DNA of 64,000 nucleotides from JANQOH01 sp965201115. Its GTDB lineage: Bacteria > Pseudomonadota > Alphaproteobacteria > UBA7887. The number at the start of each line of letters is the position of its first letter. The stretch's first letter is position 1. The position numbers and the translations under genes were made by a program. Below the pieces are notes generated by a model. The model saw nothing but the letters and a program-made list of their open reading frames with translations. It was not told where the DNA came from and did no database searches. Positions 8,600 to 16,026 of the stretch are shown piece after piece. The stretch is from NCBI GenBank assembly GCA_965201115.1, contig OZ241745.1, positions 3,224,001 through 3,288,000 on the forward strand, written 5' to 3'.

Positions 8600-9208
8600 A
8601 TGTTTACGGGCATTGTCGCGAGGGTCGGGACGGTCGCCGCCATCGCGCGCGGCGGCGGCACGCGCTTCGAGATCGCCGGCCTGCCGGGCGCGGAAGGGCT
8701 GGCTGTCGGCGCTTCGGTCGCGTGTTCCGGCATCTGCCTTACGGCGGTGGAAACGGGGCCGGACGGGTTCGCGGCGGAGGCGTCGGCGGAGACGCTGGCG
8801 CGCACGACGGCGGGGACGTGGCGGGTCGGCGCGGCGGTCAATCTGGAGCGGGCGCTTGCGCTCGGCGACGAGCTCGGCGGCCACCTGGTCGGCGGGCATG
8901 TCGATGGGGTTGCGGAGATACTCGAAACCGCGCCGGCGGGGGACTCGCTCGTGCTCGCGGTGGCGATGCCGGGGTGGCTTGCGCCGTATGTTGCGCCGAA
9001 GGGCTCGATCGCGCTCGACGGGGTTTCGCTGACGGTGAACGAGGTTTCCGCCGATCGGTTTACCGTCAACCTTGTTTCGCATACGCGGCGCGTGACGACG
9101 TTTCGCGACGCGGCGGCGGGCCGGGCGCTGAATGTCGAGATCGACATGCTTGCGCGCTATGTCCGCCGCGCGCTCGACCGGGCGCGACAGGAGGCGGGCG
9201 GTGGCTGA
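8600..9208 (+). CDS. ribE: Riboflavin synthase, alpha subunit
   Basis: Riboflavin synthase dismutates two 6,7-dimethyl-8-ribityllumazines to riboflavin. The protein has 202 residues and opens MFTGIVARVGTV, the invariant start of the family. Two lumazine-binding barrels are visible, each with a GxSVACSGICLT- or GSIALDGVSLTVN-type motif (about 40-60 and 135-150). The region RALALGDELGGHLVGGHVDG marks the domain junction. The stop overlaps the start of the downstream ribBA-like gene. Confidence 0.97.
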   Translation: MFTGIVARVGTVAAIARGGGTRFEIAGLPGAEGLAVGASVACSGICLTAVETGPDGFAAEASAETLARTTAGTWRVGAAVNLERALALGDELGGHLVGGHVDGVAEILETAPAGDSLVLAVAMPGWLAPYVAPKGSIALDGVSLTVNEVSADRFTVNLVSHTRRVTTFRDAAAGRALNVEIDMLARYVRRALDRARQEAGGG

Positions 9209-10331
9209 GCCGGCCGCGCCCGGCGGCGGGAAGAGCGTGTTCGCGGGCATCGACGAGATCGTCGAGGACGCGCGCCAGGGCCGCATGTTCGTTCTGGTGG
9301 ACGACGAGCGGCGGGAAAACGAAGGCGACCTGGTTGTGCCCGCCGAGTGCGCGACGCCGGAGGCGATCGCCTTCATGGCGCGCCACGGGCGGGGGCTGAT
9401 TTGCCTGGCGCTCACGGAGGAGCGGGCGCGGCAGTTGCGGCTCGAGCCGATGCAGCGGCGCAACGCGAGCCGGCTCGGTACCGCGTTTACGGTGTCGATC
9501 GAGGCGAAGGACGGCGTCACCACGGGGATTTCGGCGGCGGATCGGGCGGCGACAATACGCGCCGCCATCGATCCGGGGCGCGGCGCCGACGATATCGCGA
9601 CTCCGGGGCATGTGTTTCCGGTAGTTGCGCGCGACGGCGGCGTGCTGGTGCGCGCCGGCCACACCGAGGCGGCGGTCGATATCGCGCGGCTCGCGGGCCT
9701 TACCCCGGCGGGGGCGATCTGCGAGATCATGAACGAGGACGGGACGATGGCGCGGCGGTCGGACCTGATCGCCTATTGCCGCCGCCACGGCTTGAAGATC
9801 GGCGCCATTGCCGACCTGATCGCCTATCGGCGCCGCAAGGACCGGTCGATCGAGCGGCGGCTTGCGACGACGCTGCGCACGCGGCGCGCCGGCGCGTTCA
9901 CGCTGATCCTGTACGACGACACGACCGACGGCGCCGAGCACATCGCGCTGGTGAAGGGGGAGATCGGCGGCGAGGCGCCGGTGTTGGCGCGCGTTCACCG
10001 GCTCGATCTGCTGGCCGACGCGCTGGGCGATGCGAGCGGCGAGCGCGACGGCATGCTGCACGACGCGATGATAGCGATTCACCGCGCCGGGTCGGGCGTC
10101 GTACTGCTGATCGGCAGCAGGCACCGCCACGCCATCGAGGAGCGAATCGCGGGCGAAAACCGCGATGCGGGGAGCGCGCTTCGGGAAATCGGCATCGGCG
10201 CGCAGATCCTGCGGGATCTCGGCGTCAGCGCGATGACCCTGCTGAGCAACGCCGAACACGATTATGTGGGACTCGACGGGTTCGGCCTGCGGGTCGCCGG
10301 GCGCCAGCCCATTCCGCGCGGGCATGGGTGA
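9201..10331 (+). CDS. ribB: DHBP synthase with degenerate GTP cyclohydrolase II domain (RibBX type)
   Basis: The N-terminal half (about 10-215) is 3,4-dihydroxy-2-butanone-4-phosphate synthase, with DDERRENEGDLVVPAE, TGISAADRA and GHTEAAVDIARLAG. The C-terminal half follows the fold of GTP cyclohydrolase II. The zinc-binding region, which normally reads HSECLTGDVFGSxRCDCG, is HRLDLLADALGDASGERDG here, with none of the three cysteines. The second domain is therefore very unlikely to cyclise GTP, as in the RibBX proteins known from proteobacteria. Start GTG 9201 has an excellent AGGAGG site at 9190 and overlaps ribE by eight bases. Length 376 residues. A separate functional ribA would be needed elsewhere in the genome. 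Confidence 0.93.
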   Translation: MAEPAAPGGGKSVFAGIDEIVEDARQGRMFVLVDDERRENEGDLVVPAECATPEAIAFMARHGRGLICLALTEERARQLRLEPMQRRNASRLGTAFTVSIEAKDGVTTGISAADRAATIRAAIDPGRGADDIATPGHVFPVVARDGGVLVRAGHTEAAVDIARLAGLTPAGAICEIMNEDGTMARRSDLIAYCRRHGLKIGAIADLIAYRRRKDRSIERRLATTLRTRRAGAFTLILYDDTTDGAEHIALVKGEIGGEAPVLARVHRLDLLADALGDASGERDGMLHDAMIAIHRAGSGVVLLIGSRHRHAIEERIAGENRDAGSALREIGIGAQILRDLGVSAMTLLSNAEHDYVGLDGFGLRVAGRQPIPRGHG

Positions 10332-10770
10332 CGCGATGGGGCCGCGCGTTCTGGTCGTTTCGGCGCGGTTCTACCGCGACATCGCCGCCGCGCTGGAGGC
10401 CGGCGCGGCCGCCGCGCTCGACCGCGCGGGGGCGCGGCGCGAGACGGTGGCGGCGCCGGGGGCGTTCGAACTTCCCGCCGCGGTGGCGATGGCGGACCGG
10501 GCGGGCGGCTGGGACGGCTATGTGGCGCTCGGCTGCGTGATTCGCGGCGAAACGACCCACTACGATTATGTGTGCGGCGAAAGCGCGAACGGCCTCAACC
10601 GGCTGGCGACAGAGCGCGGGCTGGCGATCGGCTACGGCGTGCTGACGGTGGAGACCCGCGCCCAGGCGTGGGCGCGCGCGGCGGCGGATCGCGGAAACAA
10701 GGGCGCGGCCGCGGCGTCGGCGTGCCTGGCGATGATCGCGCTCCGCGACCGTTTCCGGGCGCGCGCATGA
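10324..10770 (+). CDS. ribH: 6,7-dimethyl-8-ribityllumazine synthase
   Basis: RibH condenses the ribityl-pyrimidinedione with dihydroxybutanone phosphate to form lumazine. The 148-residue protein has the family motifs APGAFELPAAVAMA, GCVIRGETTHYDYVC (with the catalytic His), and RGNKGAAAA near the C-terminus. ATG 10324 overlaps the preceding stop by eight bases; a second in-frame ATG at 10336 is an alternative start. The stop overlaps the nusB start as ATGA. ribD, E, B and H are thus contiguous. Confidence 0.96.
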   Translation: MGDAMGPRVLVVSARFYRDIAAALEAGAAAALDRAGARRETVAAPGAFELPAAVAMADRAGGWDGYVALGCVIRGETTHYDYVCGESANGLNRLATERGLAIGYGVLTVETRAQAWARAAADRGNKGAAAASACLAMIALRDRFRARA

Positions 10771-11237
10771 CGGCGCGGCCGCGGCGCGCGGGCGGCGGCC
10801 GCGCGCGGCGGGCGCGGGCGCGGCTGGCGGCGGTCCAGGCGCTGTACCGGGTCGGCCTGACGGGCGACGATGTGGAGCGCGCCATTGCCGACCTTACGCG
10901 GCGCAAGGACGGGCCGCGCATGGATGTCGAGCTGTTCGGGTCGCTGGCGCGGGGCGCGGCGGCGGGGCGCGGCGCGGCGGACCCGGCGATTGCGGGCGTG
11001 CTGGCCGAAGGCTGGCGCATCGAGCGCCTGAGCGAGACCATGCGGGCTCTGCTGCGGGTCGCGGCGTTCGAGGCCGCGCTGGCGGACGCGCCGCCGGTGG
11101 AGATACTTGTTAACGAGTATGTCGATATCGCCGCGGGTTTCTTCGACGAGAAGGAGATCGGGTTCGTCAACGGCGCGGTGGATCGGCTGGCGCGGGAGGC
11201 GCGGGCCGCGAAACGCGAATGGACGAATTCGCGCTGA
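10767..11237 (+). CDS. nusB: Transcription antitermination factor NusB
   Basis: NusB binds boxA RNA with S10 (NusE) and promotes rRNA antitermination. The 156-residue helical protein shows RLAAVQALYRVGLTG at the N-terminus and the diagnostic C-terminal region LRVAAFEALADAPPVEI-like (seen as LLRVAAFEAALADAPPVE), NEYVDIAAGFFDEKEIGFVNG. An Arg-rich N-terminal extension is common in alphaproteobacterial NusB. The ATG overlaps the ribH stop and the gene's end overlaps thiL by 19 bases. The ribH-nusB-thiL order is conserved across proteobacteria. Confidence 0.94.
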   Translation: MTARPRRAGGGRARRARARLAAVQALYRVGLTGDDVERAIADLTRRKDGPRMDVELFGSLARGAAAGRGAADPAIAGVLAEGWRIERLSETMRALLRVAAFEAALADAPPVEILVNEYVDIAAGFFDEKEIGFVNGAVDRLAREARAAKREWTNSR

Positions 11238-12172
11238 TCGCGGAGTATTTCGCGCCGCTTGCCGCCGCGCGGCCCGGCGCGTTCGGGCTGACGGACGACG
11301 CGGCCGCGATCGCGCCGCCGCCGGGGCGGGACGCGGTCGCCGCGGCGGACGCGCTTGTCGCCGGCGTTCATTTTCGCGAGACCGACCCGCCGGACACGGT
11401 GGCGGCGCGCGCGCTGCGCGCCAATCTCAGCGATCTGGCGGCGATGGGGGCCTGCCCGCACGGCTATCTGATGACGCTTGCCCTGCCGCCGGGCCTGGCC
11501 GGGGAGGCGGGGCGGGAGTGGGCGGCGGGGTTCGCGGCGCAGCTGGCGCGCGATCAGGCCGAGTTCGATATCGGCCTGCTGGGCGGCGACACGGTGGCGA
11601 CGCCGGGGCCGCTGGCGGTTTCGATTACCGCGCTCGGGTTCGTGGAGGCGGGCCGGGCGCTGCGGCGTTCGGGCGCGCGGCCGGGCGATGCGCTGTATGT
11701 CTCCGGGACCGTGGGCGACGCCGCGCTGGCGCTGGCGCTGCCGGACGCCGGGGCGGCGCTGGCGGAACGCTTCCGCCGCCCGGAGCCGCGCATTGCGCTC
11801 GGCCGCGCGCTGGTCGGGGTGGCGACGGCGGCCATCGATGTTTCCGATGGGCTGGTTGCCGATATCGGGCATTTGTGCCGCGCCTCGGGCGTTGGCGCGC
11901 GCCTTGCCGCGGCGGCGGTTCCGCTGTCTGCCGCCGCGCGCGCGCGGCTGCGCGCCTCGCCGGGGTTGCTGGAGACGGTGCTGGCCGGGGGGGACGATTA
12001 CGAACTTGCCTTTACCGTTCCGCCGGCGCGGCGGGCGGGGCTGGCGGCTTTGCCCGCGCCGGTTACGGAGATCGGCGCCATTGAGGGCGGGGCGGGGGTT
12101 GCGGTCATCGGAGAGGACGGCGCGCCGCTGGCGCTTGCGCGCGCGGGGTGGAGGCACTTCGCGGGCGGCTAA
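11219..12172 (+). CDS. thiL: Thiamine-monophosphate kinase
   Basis: ThiL phosphorylates thiamine monophosphate to thiamine pyrophosphate. The 317-residue protein has GLTDDAAAI and AADALVAGVHF (metal and ATP site), ARALRANLSDLAAMGACPHGYLMTLALP, LLGGDTV, AIDVSDGLVADIGHLC and AGGDDYELAFTVP, all in the standard order. It starts inside the last codons of nusB. It is the last gene of the long operon. In many relatives pgpA follows, but here the accessory island begins directly after the stop. Confidence 0.96.
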   Translation: MDEFALIAEYFAPLAAARPGAFGLTDDAAAIAPPPGRDAVAAADALVAGVHFRETDPPDTVAARALRANLSDLAAMGACPHGYLMTLALPPGLAGEAGREWAAGFAAQLARDQAEFDIGLLGGDTVATPGPLAVSITALGFVEAGRALRRSGARPGDALYVSGTVGDAALALALPDAGAALAERFRRPEPRIALGRALVGVATAAIDVSDGLVADIGHLCRASGVGARLAAAAVPLSAAARARLRASPGLLETVLAGGDDYELAFTVPPARRAGLAALPAPVTEIGAIEGGAGVAVIGEDGAPLALARAGWRHFAGG

Positions 12173-12189
12173 TGCGCGGCGCGGGGGGC

Positions 12190-12406
12190 GGCGCTGGCCG
12201 TGCTTTCCCGCCGGCGTTGCGGCGGGCGGAGCCGCCCACGGGACGTCGGCGGCGGCGCCATACCCGAGGCGCCGCGCAACGCGGTCGAGTGTTCGGCGCA
12301 TGGACTGGCGGCCGGCGCCGGGCGCGAGGGTTGCGAGGTACGTGCGCGCCGGCGCGGCGGGCGCGATCTGCGCGTTCAGCGGCGGAGGTTCGAGTGCGTT
12401 CTTCAT
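12190..12406 (-). pseudogene. Tyrosine recombinase (integrase) N-terminal remnant
   Basis: In the 347-bp gap between thiL and the next gene, the minus strand reads MKNALEPPPLNAQIAPAAP and then ARTYLATLAPGAGRQSMRRT, followed by LDRVARRLGYGAAADVPWA. This resembles the N-terminal SAM-like core-binding domain of phage-type integrases, where a pattern such as AYLxxLAPGSRRTMRxxLDxIAxxL is common. No catalytic Arg-His-Arg-Tyr domain follows; the frame then becomes Arg/Pro-rich antisense of thiL. It is read as a truncated relic. The assignment rests on a short stretch and could be chance similarity. Confidence 0.4.
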
Positions 12407-12519
12407 GGCGCGGTAACCGGTATTATCGCGCGCTATCTGCGCCGAACGCAACCCTTGATCGTCGCCCGTCCATCTGCGAGGCTTGCGCCGTATCCCACCC
12501 AGCAAGGGAAGGGAAAACC

Positions 12520-12786
12520 ATGCGACCGAAGGCAATCGATACGGCGATAACGCTCAAGCTGCCGCATCGCCTGCGCGCGCGCGCGGACGCGGCCAACGAC
12601 CCGCCGCCGAACGACCCCGAGCCCCGCGGCATCGCCTGCGCGCGCGCGCGGACGCGGCCGCCGCCGAGAAAGGCCATACCCGAGCTGAATTCGTGCGCGC
12701 CGCCATTGGCGAGGCGTGCGACCGCGCCGAACGCGACGCCGAACGGCGCCTGCGACTGGCGGCCGAGGCGCCCGCCCACCACGTGA
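12520..12786 (+). pseudogene. Ribbon-helix-helix (CopG/Arc-like) gene broken by a 65-bp duplication
   Basis: ATG 12520 has a very good ribosome-binding site (AAGGGAAGGG). The product starts MRPKAIDTAITLKLPHRLRA, a ribbon-helix-helix beta strand and first helix. A 31-bp segment (12564-12594) is then repeated exactly at 12629-12659. The 65-bp offset shifts the frame, and the original reading stops at 12786. Joining the first strand to the reading after the second copy gives HRLRARADAAAAEKGHTRAE followed by FVRAAIGEACDRAERD, which completes a normal RHH domain. The gene was thus intact before a duplication. Its continuation merges into the low-complexity frame downstream. Confidence 0.6.
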
Positions 12787-12905
12787 CCCGCGCCATGCGC
12801 CGCCGCGCGAACGCCGGAGAAACCGCGGTGCGAGAGGCGGCGCAAACCGCCGCCGCGCCGTGCAATCGGCCGTCTGCGCCGCGTGCGCGCGCCGGCGCCG
12901 CAACC

Positions 12906-14144
12906 GTGGCGCGGCGCATTGCGCTGGCGGCTGCCTTGGCACTCGCCGCCGCCTGCGTACCCGCCGACCGCGCCGCCGAAGCCGACCGCGCCATCGCCGA
13001 ACGCGCCGCCATCGCCGAACGCGCCGCCATCGCCGAACGCGCCGCCGCCGTCGAACGCGACGCCCGCGACGCCGAACGCGCCAGGCAACGCGCCGCGGAA
13101 CGCGCCGAACGCGACGCCGAACGCGACGCCCGCGACGCCGAACGCGCCAGGCAACGCGCCGCGGAACGCGCCGAACGCGACGCCGAACGCGCCGCCGCCG
13201 TCGAACGCGACGCCCGCGACGCCGAACGCGCTAGGCAACGCGCCGCGGAACGCGCCGAACGCGCCGCTGGGCGCGCCGCCGCCGTCGAACGCGCCGCGGC
13301 CGCCGCCAAAGCCGCTGGACGCGCCGCGGAACGCGCCGAACGCGCCGCCGAACGCGCCGCCCCCGACGAAGGCGCCGCTCGCGCCGCCGCCGAAGCCGCT
13401 GGACGCGCCGCGGAACGCGCCGCGGAACGCGCCGAACGCGCTCGGCAAAGGGACGACGAAGTTTGGGCGCAACACGACGGAAGTTTTGCGCAAGCCGCCG
13501 CGCAAAGCGCCGAACATTGGGCGCAAAGCGCCGAACATTGGGCGCAAAGCGCTGTGCAACGCGCCGAACGCGACAGGCAACGCGCCGAACGCGACAGGCA
13601 ACGCGCCGCCCGCGCCGCCGAACGCGCCGAACGCGACAGGCAACGCGCCGCCCGCGCCGCCGAACGCGCCGTTGTTGAACTGGCGGCCGCCCACATGAGA
13701 ACCGCGAAACGCGCCGCCGCGGCCGCCGCCGGTACCTACGCCTACGAAGCCGCCTACGAAGCCGCCTACGACGTTATCGGCGGCGCGGCGAAAGTCGCCG
13801 CCGCCTACGAACACGCTGCGGCGCCCGCAAGTGAATTTCCCGAAGCGGAAAAGGCCGCCTATGACCGCGCCGTTGCCGCCTACGACGTTATCGGCGGCGC
13901 GGCGAAAGTCGCCGCCGCCGATGAACCGATGACCGCCGACGTCATTGGCGCCGGTCGGGAATTCGTCGTCGCCGCCAACGAATACGCAGAGGCGTTGCAA
14001 GCGTCGGCTGCTTACCACGACGAAACCGTGTCTGTTGCCAACGAAGCCGTCGCCGCCATTCCGGGATTGGAACGCGCCGCCGAACGCGCCGCCGAACGCG
14101 CCGCAACCGAAGAGATCGCCGCCGTAATCGAGGCGCGGCGATGA
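12906..14144 (+). CDS. Putative repetitive Ala/Glu/Arg-rich lipoprotein (low complexity)
   Basis: From GTG 12906 the frame reads VARRIALAAALALAAACVPA, a plausible lipoprotein signal with Cys near residue 17. It is followed by about 250 residues of AERA, AERD and RDAERARQRAAERAERD repeats, then SAEHWAQ heptads, and a more complex C-terminal third (TYAYEAAYEAAYDVIGGAAK, twice). The composition predicts long alpha-helix or coiled coil. The same frame is open further upstream, so it may instead have been the C-terminal part of the broken RHH gene. All other frames are also open here because the repeat unit lacks stops, so coding is uncertain. The normal composition of 13700-14144 favours this frame. 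Function unknown. Confidence 0.45.
   Translation: MARRIALAAALALAAACVPADRAAEADRAIAERAAIAERAAIAERAAAVERDARDAERARQRAAERAERDAERDARDAERARQRAAERAERDAERAAAVERDARDAERARQRAAERAERAAGRAAAVERAAAAAKAAGRAAERAERAAERAAPDEGAARAAAEAAGRAAERAAERAERARQRDDEVWAQHDGSFAQAAAQSAEHWAQSAEHWAQSAVQRAERDRQRAERDRQRAARAAERAERDRQRAARAAERAVVELAAAHMRTAKRAAAAAAGTYAYEAAYEAAYDVIGGAAKVAAAYEHAAAPASEFPEAEKAAYDRAVAAYDVIGGAAKVAAADEPMTADVIGAGREFVVAANEYAEALQASAAYHDETVSVANEAVAAIPGLERAAERAAERAATEEIAAVIEARR
13059..13680 (+). repeat. Nested tandem repeats inside the low-complexity gene
   Basis: A 66-bp block starting GACGCCCGCGACGCCGAACG occurs at 13059, 13125 and 13209. A 21-bp unit containing GCCGAACATTGGGCGCAAA is tandem at about 13510-13550, and a GCGACAGGCAACGCGCC unit recurs at 13568-13660. 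Most spacing is a multiple of three, so the repeats keep one frame. Confidence 0.85.
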
Positions 14145-14353
14145 CCGTCGACGCGGCGGGCGTTGCCAACGCGGAGCTTGAGCGCGACCGCGCCCGTTTC
14201 GCATATCGGCGCCGCGCAAACTGCTTGCCAAGGGAAACGCTGGCGGCGGCGCGGGCGCGATGGGCGCGCGAAAACCGGCGCCGCGATTGCGGCGACCGCC
14301 TTCCGCGCGGCGCAACCGGCCGCCGTTGCGTGCGCTGCCATGACGGCGCCTAG
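14141..14353 (+). CDS. Small hypothetical ORF, translationally coupled
   Basis: A 70-residue frame whose ATG overlaps the stop of the upstream repeat gene (ATGA). It reads MTVDAAGVANAELERDRARF and becomes Arg/Cys-rich towards the C-terminus (RRRDCGDRLPRGATGRRCVRC). No family is recognised. The remainder of the gap to 14617 contains only short fragments such as SRAEASERIAAVDARTRALH, which reappear before the second lipoprotein gene, so this stretch looks like rearranged or decayed coding DNA. The gene may not be real. Confidence 0.25.
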   Translation: MTVDAAGVANAELERDRARFAYRRRANCLPRETLAAARARWARENRRRDCGDRLPRGATGRRCVRCHDGA

Positions 14354-14509
14354 GACCGCCGCGCCGCGCATCGAGAGGCGCCGGACGCGCCGCCATCGCG
14401 CGGGCAAATGCGCGCCTTGGCCCTGGCGCTGGCGGCGCATGACGCCGGCGATCTTGCGGACCTTCCGGCGCCGCGTTCCCGCGCCGAAGCGAGCGAACGA
14501 ATCGCCGCC

Positions 14510-14612
14510 GTCGATGCGCGCACGCGCGCGCTACACAAGGGCGAACTGCGGCGGCGCCGAACCCCGGCGCCGACCGGTCGATGCGCGCACGCGCGCGCTA
14601 CACAAGGGAGAA
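14510..14612 (+). repeat. Duplicated leader upstream of lipoprotein gene 1
   Basis: The leader GTCGATGCGCGCACGCGCGC followed by GCTACACAAGGGCGAA is present at 14510-14544. It occurs again at 14577-14612, ending GCTACACAAGGGAGAA, just before ATG 14618. A diverged version lies at about 15124-15165 before the paralogous gene. The AAGGGAGAA end supplies the ribosome-binding site. Confidence 0.75.
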
Positions 14613-14617
14613 ATACG

Positions 14618-15070
14618 ATGGGCAGAGGAGTCTTGCACGCCGGCGCCGTTGCGCTGGCGATTCTGGCGGGAGTGTGCCATTCCACAATAGCGAGTGAAAC
14701 GGACCGAATCATTACCCCCGCCGAACGCGCCGCCGCCGACGTGGATTCGGAGCCGCAAATCATTACCGTGGATTCGGACCCGCAAGGGGCGCAATGCGAA
14801 ATCTATCAAGGCGACCGTCTCGTGGCGCGCATAGACGATACGCCTGACGTTGCGACCGTCGATGAAATCGGCGATGACCTGTTTGTGAAGTGTCGCAAGG
14901 GAGACCTTTGCAGGGAATTGAATGTGAAGGACGCTGTGGCCGCCAGCGTTGGGCTAGCCTTGTTGGGTGGCATTGCGGCACTCTTCGGTGCTGACGTTGG
15001 CGATGTTGACGTTGGCGATATTGAAATTGGGGGTAACGTTTCCTTTCACGTTGTCTTGCAAGAATGCTGA
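14618..15070 (+). CDS. Small secreted or lipoprotein-like protein, paralogue 1
   Basis: A 150-residue protein with signal sequence MGRGVLHAGAVALAILAGVC, Cys20 being a possible lipid attachment site. A central segment (about 46-95: IITVDSDPQGAQCEIYQGDR, then LVARIDDTPDVATV) resembles the bacterial family of small lipoproteins with a CATIVSGTxQ start and an SDPxGAxCxL beta domain. Compared with the paralogue 98 bases downstream, the lipobox is altered (AGVC instead of GGGC), there is an inserted AERAAADVD, and the C-terminus is different, with a DVGD/DIEI repeat. ATG 14618 has the AAGGGAGAA site. Probably a diverging duplicate; function unknown. Confidence 0.65.
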   Translation: MGRGVLHAGAVALAILAGVCHSTIASETDRIITPAERAAADVDSEPQIITVDSDPQGAQCEIYQGDRLVARIDDTPDVATVDEIGDDLFVKCRKGDLCRELNVKDAVAASVGLALLGGIAALFGADVGDVDVGDIEIGGNVSFHVVLQEC

Positions 15071-15167
15071 AACGCTGGCGGCCGCCGCCGCTTCCCGCGC
15101 CGAAGCAAGCGAACGAATCAACGCCGTCAATGCACGGACGCACGTGCGTGCTACACAAGGGAGAAAT

Positions 15168-15590
15168 ATGATGAGCAGAGTCTTGCACGCCGGCGCCGTT
15201 GCGCTGGCAATTCTGGCAGGGGGGGGCTGTGCCACAATAGTAAGTGGAACGGACCAAATCATTACGGTGGATTCGGACCCGCAAGGGGCGCAATGCGAAA
15301 TCCATCAAGGCGACCGTCTCGTGGCGCGCATAGACGATACGCCTGACGTTGTGACCGTCGATAAAAGCGACGGATTTTTCGAAGATGACCTGTTTGTGAA
15401 GTGTCGCAAGGGAGCCCTTTGCGGGGATGCGTCGAATGAGTCGCACGATGCGGGAATGATCGGTTATGCGGCGGGGTATGGCAACCTCCTTCTCGGTCCG
15501 TTTGCCCTTGTTGGCGTGATGGTGGACGTTGATTCCGGCGCCTGGAACAAATACGACGACGCCGTTCTCGTTGTCTTGCAAGAATGCTGA
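15168..15590 (+). CDS. Small lipoprotein with PEGA-like beta domain, paralogue 2
   Basis: A 140-residue lipoprotein precursor. The signal MMSRVLHAGAVALAILAGGG is followed by Cys21 and ATIVSGTDQIITVDSDPQGA, the usual opening of a small proteobacterial lipoprotein family (often misnamed as a translation factor). The C-terminal part GYAAGYGNLLLGPFALVGVM and DVDSGAWNKYDDAVLVVLQ matches the family's membrane-associated tail with the SGAxNKY motif. Start ATG 15168 (or 15171) lies behind GGGAGAAAT. It is the better preserved of the tandem pair. Likely an outer-membrane-anchored periplasmic protein of unknown role. Confidence 0.75.
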   Translation: MMSRVLHAGAVALAILAGGGCATIVSGTDQIITVDSDPQGAQCEIHQGDRLVARIDDTPDVVTVDKSDGFFEDDLFVKCRKGALCGDASNESHDAGMIGYAAGYGNLLLGPFALVGVMVDVDSGAWNKYDDAVLVVLQEC

Positions 15591-15835
15591 GCGGCGCGGC
15601 GCCCGCGCCCGCGGACCGTGGCAACCGGGCGCGTTTGGACGGCGCGGCGGCGCTCGGCAACGCGGACGCTTGCGCCGGCGCCGGCAACCGGGCGCTGGCA
15701 ATCGCGGCGCTGGCGCAACGCGGACATGGCGGCGGCGCTCGGCAAGACACTGGCAATCGAGGGGCGGGCGGGGCGCGCCCTGCTCGCCGGCGTTTGCAGA
15801 GAGCGCCCGCCGCCGCCGTAAGCAGCGCGAACGAT
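15591..15835. other. Non-coding, low-complexity stretch
   Basis: No gene is supported here. The sequence is GC-rich with recurring words such as GGCAACCGGGCGC and GCGGCGCTCGGCAA, and ends with CCTGCTCGCCGGCGTTTGC (from about 15777). A near-copy of that last word (CCTGCTCGGCGGCGTTTGC, about 17456) reappears on the far side of the Fic gene, immediately after the right-hand 41-bp repeats. Confidence 0.5.
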
Positions 15836-15930
15836 AATTTGGAGCGGCGAGGCGCGCCATATGTTGTGCTGACGATAACATGGCCCGCCTACACGCGCTA
15901 TATGCCGTGCAGAGGATAGTATGGAGAGTC
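15836..15930 (+). repeat. 41-bp direct repeats, left of the Fic gene (about 2.5 copies)
   Basis: Diverged copies begin at 15836, 15877 and 15918, an exact 41-bp period. The core reads GCCATATGTTG...GATAACATGG. They are in the same orientation as the five copies at 17261-17440 on the other side of the Fic gene. CCATATGTT and AACATGG within each unit can pair as an imperfect hairpin. There are no variable spacers. Confidence 0.8.
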
Positions 15931-16026
15931 GGCGTGCGCCTTGCATTGCGCCGGCCGCGCCATGGGCGGCGCGCGCGCCGGTCGATTCCCCAGGGGCGCG
16001 AATATCGAGGCGGGGTCCCGCGGCGC

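Noticed and set aside
7024..9208. FMN riboswitch controlling the rib genes
   Set aside because: The rib genes are packed inside the operon with overlaps, and no RFN-like conserved boxes were seen upstream of rpiB or within it.
12423..14396. Gly/Ala/Phe-repeat protein on the minus strand of the low-complexity region
   Set aside because: It has no ribosome-binding site at its start, and the plus-strand frame has more normal composition at 13700-14144. It is a by-product of the repeat.
15584..15919. 111-residue open frame after the second lipoprotein gene
   Set aside because: It overlaps the lipoprotein stop, runs through the 41-bp repeats, and has no recognisable pattern beyond Ala/Arg/Gly bias.
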